From assembly GCA_028691335.1 (NCBI GenBank), contig JAQUZK010000072.1:1-6771 (forward strand): 6,771 bases of DNA, read 5' to 3'. Shown piece by piece: positions 1-5,700 of this stretch. Position 1 is the first letter of the stretch; the number at the start of each line of letters is the position of its first letter. Position numbers and translations under genes: made by a program. Source of the stretch: Candidatus Izemoplasmatales bacterium (GTDB lineage: Bacteria; Bacillota_I; Bacilli_A; Izemoplasmatales; Hujiaoplasmataceae). The notes beneath the pieces are model-generated. The model was not told the origin of the DNA and searched no databases. It saw nothing but the letters and a program-made list of their open reading frames with translations.

Positions 1-588
1 CGATATGGTTCAAATGACTATTTTAGAAATGATATGATAGAGTCGCTTCAAGTTGAACTAAATGAACTTTCTGGTTTTAAACTAAGTCTGTATCAACCTA
101 ACTCATATTTATGGAAGTATTTAGACTCATATATGTTTGCGCCAATTGAATCTAATAAATACGCTTATGTTACTGATTCGATACCATTTATTCAACTAGT
201 TTTAGCTGGAAGTGTTGATTTGAATTCAACATATATAAACTATATTTCTGATTATGATTTATTGGCTTTAAGACTTGTAGAATATGGTATTAATCCATCT
301 TTTCTAATTACAAAAGAATCTACTCATGAACTTAGATATACTAATTCAGAATATATTTACACATCTCAATATGATTTGTGGAAAGAGACAATTATTCATG
401 TTAATGAAACTGTGTATCAAGGTTTGATGAATGTTTCAGGAATAAAGATGGAGAATCATCGATACATTGAAAAAGGTGTAGCGGAAATTAGATATAGTAA
501 TAACACTGTTATTTACGTTAATTATAATAATTATGATGTTGAAGTATCTGGCTTGACTATCTCGGCTAACAATTATGAGGTGGTCTAA
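1..588 (+). CDS. DUF5696-like protein, C-terminal part (5' end outside window)
   Basis: The frame is open from the first base to a TAA at 586-588, giving 195 residues of the C-terminus of a longer protein. The first internal ATG (34) has no Shine-Dalgarno before it, so it is not a likely start. The fragment resembles, from memory, the end of DUF5696 family proteins, which are long, of unknown function and predicted to be glycoside-hydrolase-like. The points of resemblance are an IPFIQLVLAG segment (fragment residues 61-70), an LVEYGINPSF segment (92-101), and a closing part with YVNYN (172-176) before a short beta-rich tail. Such genes commonly sit beside sugar ABC permeases, as here: the next start codon follows the stop directly. 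No signal peptide or catalytic residue can be judged from this part. Alternative: another alpha-galactosidase-like or TIM-barrel protein with a similar C-terminal beta domain. The coding call is firm; the family call is moderate. Confidence 0.68.
   Translation, partial: RYGSNDYFRNDMIESLQVELNELSGFKLSLYQPNSYLWKYLDSYMFAPIESNKYAYVTDSIPFIQLVLAGSVDLNSTYINYISDYDLLALRLVEYGINPSFLITKESTHELRYTNSEYIYTSQYDLWKETIIHVNETVYQGLMNVSGIKMENHRYIEKGVAEIRYSNNTVIYVNYNNYDVEVSGLTISANNYEVV
577..583 (+). promoter_or_regulatory. Ribosome binding site deciding a GTG start
   Basis: GAGGTGG lies inside the end of the upstream gene, five bases before the GTG at 589. The next candidate, ATG at 601, would be 17 bases away, too far for this site. 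The GTG start is therefore preferred, and translation of the permease is probably coupled to termination of the upstream gene. Confidence 0.75.
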
Positions 589-1623
589 GTGAAAAAATTA
601 ATGAAAGATATTTTTGTAAAAATAAAAGATATATTAAAAATCGCTAAGAAGTATTTATCAGTGGCGATAAAGTATTTTTGTAAATATACCGGCTTGACTT
701 ATTTGAAGTCTAAATTTATGAAATTACCTAACAAGTATAAGCGATGGGTTTATGGGATTGGATTTATCTTGCCTTGGCTTTTAGGATTAGCGTATATTTC
801 TTTACCTATTTTATTGAAGTCAATTAGGATGGCGTTCAGTGATAAGTATTATTTTGTGACTGGAATAGGTTGGCAGATAACTGGTAAATGGAATGATTTT
901 ACTCAATTCAAGAGAATATTTCGAGATGAACCATTTCATGTAAGTCAGATATTTCATACTTTAGAGGATGTTGCATTAGTTGTTCCATTGGTAGTAGTTT
1001 TTGCTCTGATATTAGCTTTGTTGCTAAATCAAAAAGTAAAGGGTATAGCAATCTTTAGAACAATCTTCTTTATTCCAGTGATATTGTTGTCCGGAAATAT
1101 GTTGATGAATTTTGAAAGAAATTCTTTACTAACCGTTCCAGCAATAGCTAATGGTGAAATATCTAACTTTATGAATGAGTATTTCCCTGATCTTTTTAAT
1201 GAAGTTATTATCAGTGCTTTCGGGAAAATAGTGTTAATACTATGGCTTTCAGGGGTACAGATTTTAATCTTCTTAGCTGGATTACAAAAGATGGATAAAT
1301 CTACTTATGAGGCTGCTAGAATCGATGGGGCTTCGATGTGGGAGCTATTTTGGAAAATCACATTACCTGCTTTGGTTCCTTTGATTTATTTAAATATTAT
1401 CTATACTACGATTATTTATTCTAATCTATCAAATAATGCTATAGTACAAATTATTAATGTTCATTCAGATGAATCAAGAATGTTAGGTGGTACTTTAACA
1501 GATGAGATTAATTATGGTAGAGCGTACTCTGCGGCTTTATCATGGATACTGTTTATGATTGAACTCTTGGTTATCAGCTTTTATTCACTTGTGATAAAGC
1601 TGAGTTCAAGAAAGTATAACTAA
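589..1623 (+). CDS. Carbohydrate ABC transporter permease, MalF/UgpA-like
   Basis: This is one of two transmembrane subunits of a binding-protein-dependent sugar importer. In the 344-residue product I see about six hydrophobic segments, near residues 55-77, 128-147, 154-175, 211-231, 259-280 and 313-337. The cytoplasmic EAA loop that docks the ATPase is intact: E241-A-A-R-I-D-G-A248, continuing to P260 (KITLP). The length suits the family. Two things are less usual: a 50-residue N-terminal extension with 14 lysines before the first membrane segment, and a long stretch between the third and fourth segments (about 175-210). It starts at GTG immediately after the preceding TAA and is followed 18 bases later by its partner permease, so the two are surely co-transcribed. 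The sugar cannot be deduced. The binding protein and ATPase are not in the window; in Firmicutes the ATPase is often a shared MsmK/UgpC-type protein encoded elsewhere. Confidence 0.93.
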   Translation: MKKLMKDIFVKIKDILKIAKKYLSVAIKYFCKYTGLTYLKSKFMKLPNKYKRWVYGIGFILPWLLGLAYISLPILLKSIRMAFSDKYYFVTGIGWQITGKWNDFTQFKRIFRDEPFHVSQIFHTLEDVALVVPLVVVFALILALLLNQKVKGIAIFRTIFFIPVILLSGNMLMNFERNSLLTVPAIANGEISNFMNEYFPDLFNEVIISAFGKIVLILWLSGVQILIFLAGLQKMDKSTYEAARIDGASMWELFWKITLPALVPLIYLNIIYTTIIYSNLSNNAIVQIINVHSDESRMLGGTLTDEINYGRAYSAALSWILFMIELLVISFYSLVIKLSSRKYN

Positions 1624-1630
1624 GGGGGTG
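1624..1630 (+). promoter_or_regulatory. Ribosome binding site of second permease
   Basis: GGGGGTG follows directly on the TAA of the first permease and stands 11 bases before the ATG at 1642. This fixes that start and leaves no room for a separate promoter between the two permease genes. Confidence 0.7.
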
Positions 1631-1641
1631 AACTTTATAAA

Positions 1642-2601
1642 ATGGTATACAAAAATAAGATGAAAATAAAAAGAATTTTGCTTGGTAGAAATGAAAAATT
1701 AGGTTTAGTACAGAAGTTAGTTCTTTATATTTTATTAATTGGTATTAGTTTTATATTTCTTTATCCCTTACTAGCAATGTTGGCTAAATCATTAATGGCT
1801 ATTGAGGATTTAATCAATACTTCTGTATCTTGGATACCTAGTAAGATTACTTTTGTTAATTATAAAAATGCTTTTATGTGGATGCAATTTTTTAACGCTT
1901 TATGGGATTCAATACAAGTTAGTTTATATCCAACAATAGCTACAGTTTTTTCTTCAGCTTTAATTGGATATGGTTTCGCTAGATATAAATTTCCGTTCAA
2001 GAAATTATTGATGGGAATAATGATTGCGATGTTTTTAATACCTTCAGTACTTACTTATATCCCTACAACTGTTTTATATAAAGATTTAAAGATTTTAGGT
2101 ATAAACTTAGATATCATGGGTTCAATTAAGGCTTTTTGGGTTCCAGCTATCTTTGGAAACGGAATTAGACAAACGATATTTATTCTAATTTTTTATCAAT
2201 TTTTCAGAATAATTCCTGATGAATTATTTGAGGCAGCTGAAGTAGATGGGTCATCGACATTAAAGACTTATCTAACGATAGCGATTCCTTTAGCTGGACC
2301 TGCATTTTTGATTACAGCACTTTATTCATTTGTTTGGTATTGGAATGAAACATCGCTTGCTAGACTTTATTTTGGAGCTGATTACACTACATTACCAATG
2401 AGTTTAGATGCTTTTATAGCTACTTATCAATCGATGTATTCACAAGGTAATGTAACTATGGACTCAGTAAGTAGTACATATAATATTGGTGTCCAATATG
2501 CGATGACTTTGATTTCAATTGTGCCTTTATTATTGATATATATTGTTGCGCAGAAATGGTTTGTTGAAGGGGTTGACCGTTCCGGTATTGCCGGAAGTTA
2601 A
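1642..2601 (+). CDS. Carbohydrate ABC transporter permease, MalG/UgpE-like
   Basis: This is the second transmembrane subunit of the importer; it would form a heterodimer with the product of the preceding gene. The 319-residue product has about six hydrophobic segments, near residues 24-47, 90-112, 120-142, 165-187, 217-236 and 285-305. Typical family marks are YPLLAMLAKS (41-50), the W-x-P-x-x-x-T-x-x-N-Y-K pattern (64-75), R-Y-K-F-P (114-118) after the second segment, and the EAA loop E197-A-A-E-V-D-G203 running to P216. The C-terminus ends in a short Gly/Ser-rich tail (RSGIAGS), as is common in MalG-like proteins. Length and motifs are ordinary, with no sign of truncation. As with its partner, motif reading does not reveal the transported sugar. 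Confidence 0.93.
   Translation: MVYKNKMKIKRILLGRNEKLGLVQKLVLYILLIGISFIFLYPLLAMLAKSLMAIEDLINTSVSWIPSKITFVNYKNAFMWMQFFNALWDSIQVSLYPTIATVFSSALIGYGFARYKFPFKKLLMGIMIAMFLIPSVLTYIPTTVLYKDLKILGINLDIMGSIKAFWVPAIFGNGIRQTIFILIFYQFFRIIPDELFEAAEVDGSSTLKTYLTIAIPLAGPAFLITALYSFVWYWNETSLARLYFGADYTTLPMSLDAFIATYQSMYSQGNVTMDSVSSTYNIGVQYAMTLISIVPLLLIYIVAQKWFVEGVDRSGIAGS
2580..2596 (+). other. Small perfect inverted repeat at end of permease gene
   Basis: TTCCGG (2580-2585) and CCGGAA (2591-2596) form a perfect six-pair stem with a five-base loop, in the last codons before the TAA at 2599. It is GC-richer than its surroundings. What follows is a mixed A/T stretch, not a run of T, so it is not a convincing intrinsic terminator. 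It could act as an mRNA-stabilising or attenuating hairpin ahead of the lipoprotein gene, or be an accident of the codons for Ser-Gly-Ile-Ala-Gly. Confidence 0.35.
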
Positions 2602-2612
2602 TTAAATATAAA

Positions 2613-2634
2613 AATTCTAAAAAAAAATAGAATT
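2613..2634 (+). other. AT-rich inverted repeat in the intergenic gap
   Basis: AATTCTA (2613-2619) and TAGAATT (2628-2634) are perfect inverted arms around an all-A loop of eight bases. The stem has only one G:C pair and would be weak as RNA. It is followed by A residues, not T, so it is not a + strand terminator. An operator-like palindrome is possible but unsupported. It ends six bases before the GGAGG of the lipoprotein gene. Confidence 0.25.
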
Positions 2635-2637
2635 AAA

Positions 2638-2645
2638 AAAGGAGG
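2638..2645 (+). promoter_or_regulatory. Near-consensus ribosome binding site of lipoprotein gene
   Basis: AAAGGAGG with five bases before the ATG at 2651 is close to the ideal anti-16S match. It is the strongest of the three sites in the window, suggesting efficient translation of the large surface protein. Confidence 0.85.
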
Positions 2646-2650
2646 AAAGT

Positions 2651-2710
2651 ATGAAAAAATTTGTTGTACTATTAATGAGTTTTTTAACAATTATGGTTTT
2701 TGTTGGTTGT
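2651..2710 (+). other. Lipoprotein signal peptide with lipobox
   Basis: Residues 1-20: two lysines, then a hydrophobic core, ending V-F-V-G-C with Cys20 encoded by TGT at 2708-2710. Gly at -1 fits signal peptidase II; Phe at -3 is less usual than Leu. Asn-Asn follow the cysteine and the low-complexity stalk begins at once. Confidence 0.85.
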
Positions 2711-5700
2711 AATAATACATCATCTACAACTACAGATGGTTCTACAAGTTCAACGACTGGTACTGTTACTACAGAAAGTTCTTCAACTACTGAAGTTTCT
2801 ACTACTGATACATATCCAGTTATTAATGGAGCTGTAGACAAAACAATTGAAAAGAACTCAACATTTGTTCCACTTGCAGGGATTACTGCTTATGATCAAG
2901 AAGATGGTGAAATAACTGAAATTCATTATGACGGTAATGTTAACCCTATGAAAGAAGGGGAGTATGAAGCGACTTATACAGTATTTGATAGTGATGGAAA
3001 CATAACTTCAGTCACTATTACTATTACAGTTGTTTATACTGATACCCAAGGACCTTTATTGGTAGGTGTTGGTGACGTGACTATCTATGTCGGTGAAGAA
3101 TTTGACCCACTTGAAGGTGTTAGTGCTAATGATACTATCGATGGGGCTGTTGAAGTTACTTATACTGGAGAATTAAACATATGGGCTGAAGGAGTTTATA
3201 CATTAACTTACAGCGCTAGTGATGAATCTGGTAATAAAACTGTTAAAGAGAGAAAAGTAACTGTTGATTTTGGAGACTTTGTTTTTGGAGATCCAACAAC
3301 ATATAATTTAGCAGATTTAACTTTAGCTGATGATGTGTACTCAACACCAGTATTCTCTGGAGGACTTATCAATGACACTATCGCTGACTTTACTTATGTG
3401 AAAGTTACTTTAGATGTATTAGCAGCTCAAGCTGGTAGTTTGACTGTTGATTTAAACAGTCAAAGAGGTTCGGTTACTGAAATCGGTGCTTCAACATCTC
3501 AAGAAGAATTTGTTGTTTACTATGTTATTAACGCAGCTTTAAGTGATGTTACAGTTGATGTTGATACTAATGGAGTTACCTTAACTGATTTAGTTATCGA
3601 TGTACAGTTCGCGGAAGTTCGTGATATGGTACCACCTACATTAAATGTACCTAGTGATGAAATGGCTTTTGTAGTTAATTATCCTCAAACTGAACTAGAA
3701 GAAGTTTTAATGAACAGAGTTACTGCAGTTGATGATATCGATGGTAATATCACAAGTCAAATTAGTATTAATTACGATGCTTTAGATTTGACAACTGTTG
3801 GTACTTATGAAGTAGTTTATTCTGTTAGTGATGCTGGTGGAAATGAAACTACTTATACTAGAAGAGTTGTTATTGGTAATTTAGTTGATTCTGGTTTCAT
3901 AACCGATCCGACTTTCCAAAACAATGGTGATAATCAATGGATTGAAAAGAGTAATAATGGTGAAGCTAGCATTACTTATGATGCTTTAGAAAAAACTATG
4001 ACTGTCACTGTAACTAAGTTAGGTGATTGGCTAAGTGCTGCTGGAGCTTATATTAAAGATGATTCTAACGGCTTAGAAGCTGATCAATGGTATATGTTTA
4101 CATTTACTGTAAAAACTACAATTGATAGAAAAATGGGCTTTAGAATGGGCTTAGCTACAGATGAAGCAAATGGATGGATTGATGATTTTGATGGTAGAAG
4201 TGATTATCGCTTCGATATTAACTCAGAATATCAAACATTTAATTTCTTCTTTAAATTAGATTCAATTGTTTCTACAGCTGGATACGAAGAATTCATGATA
4301 GAACTTAATTTAGGTAATGTTGATTATTCTAATATCGGTAAAGACGGAGTTACTACTTTTAAAGATATTTATATGTATAAAATAGTAACGACTTTTGATC
4401 CACCTACATATGTAGTTAATCAAGGAGCTGATTTACCTGTTAAGTTTACAGTTGGAGATACAGCACCTACTTGGGAAGATTATGTAACATTCTATGACAT
4501 GAGTCAAACAGTGTTAACACCTACATTTGATGCTTCAGCGGTAGATTTTAATAATCCTGGAAAATACAATGTAGTTTTTGAAGCTACTGATTCAAGAGAT
4601 ATGACTACAACTTATACTTTAGAAATTCAAGTATTATCAGTTGAAAACGCTGATACAGTTGGCCCAGTAGTCACAGTTAAAGAAGGTGTTCCTACTTCAA
4701 TTGATCAATTCACAAATCTTGGTGAAATTCAAATTCATCAATTAGTCACTGCAATTGATGCAGTTGATGGAGAAATAGCTGTTTTACCAGAAATGGTAGA
4801 TAACGGTGGTTTAAACTTTAATGTAGCAGGAACTTATACAATTACTTTTACAGTTTATGACTTATCTGGAAATATTACAGTATTTACTGTTGATGTAGAA
4901 GTTGTTGATAAAGAAGGTCCAAAGATTAACGCAAATGGATTTAGCGTTAATGTTGGTGATACATTTGATCCATTCTTAAATGTAACTGTAGTAGATAATG
5001 TTGATGGAACTATCGACAACGCTAATGTTACTGTTACAGGATTAGATCAATTCTTGGTAGATGGAGTTGTAACTACTGAAGGTACATTTACAATCACTTA
5101 TGAAGCAACTGATGCATTAGGAAATATATCAACTAAGTCAGTTGAAGTTCTTGTTAGTAATTTAAATTGGGATGAATCAACTAGAACTGATTTATTAGGA
5201 AATAATGATGAAGGTCCAACCCATTCAACAGTTACTTATGATGCAACTGAAGAAGCATATTTAATTACTGATATTGATACAAATGTTGATCCGTGGGATC
5301 ACGCTCGTTGGGTTTACTATTTTGCCAATGGTGTTGATATTGAAATGGGTAAAACATATAAGTTTGAAATTGTTGTAAAAGCTGATGTAGCTACTGATTT
5401 ATATTTCAGAGTTGGTTCTACACTTTCAGTTGATCCTTGGATTGATAATTTCACTGGCGGACTTAGAACTATCTCAATTGGTACTGAATATAATACTTAT
5501 GAAGTTATATTTACTGTAGATAAAGATATGGTTGATGGAACAGCTAAATTCCAATTTATGTATGGTTATTTAAGTACAGATTCTACAAATACAATCTATG
5601 TTAAGGAATTTGATATCGTTCAAGAACAACAACCTGTTTATGAAAAAGTAACTGATTTGTTAACTCCTGGAGAAATTCATCATAGTACCGCTACAGTTGA

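Noticed and set aside
34..588. ATG at 34 as a true start of the first gene
   Set aside because: No Shine-Dalgarno precedes it, the frame is open back to base 1, and the product looks like the end of a longer family.
2573..2612. Possible promoter for the lipoprotein gene: TTGACC (2573-2578) and TATAAA (2607-2612)
   Set aside because: The spacing is 28 bases, far from about 17; the better-spaced GTTAAT (2597-2602) matches the -10 consensus at only four of six positions; and the -35-like site lies in conserved permease codons.
2580..2640. Intrinsic terminator after the permease genes
   Set aside because: Both hairpins are followed by A-rich or mixed sequence rather than a T run on the + strand, and the downstream gene is in the same direction with a short gap.
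2617..2841. 74-residue open frame on the - strand
   Set aside because: It overlaps the lipoprotein signal peptide and Ser/Thr stalk antisense, its Val/Glu/Ser-rich product is the complement of simple ACT/ACA/TCT codons, and the + strand frame has a strong ribosome binding site and lipobox.
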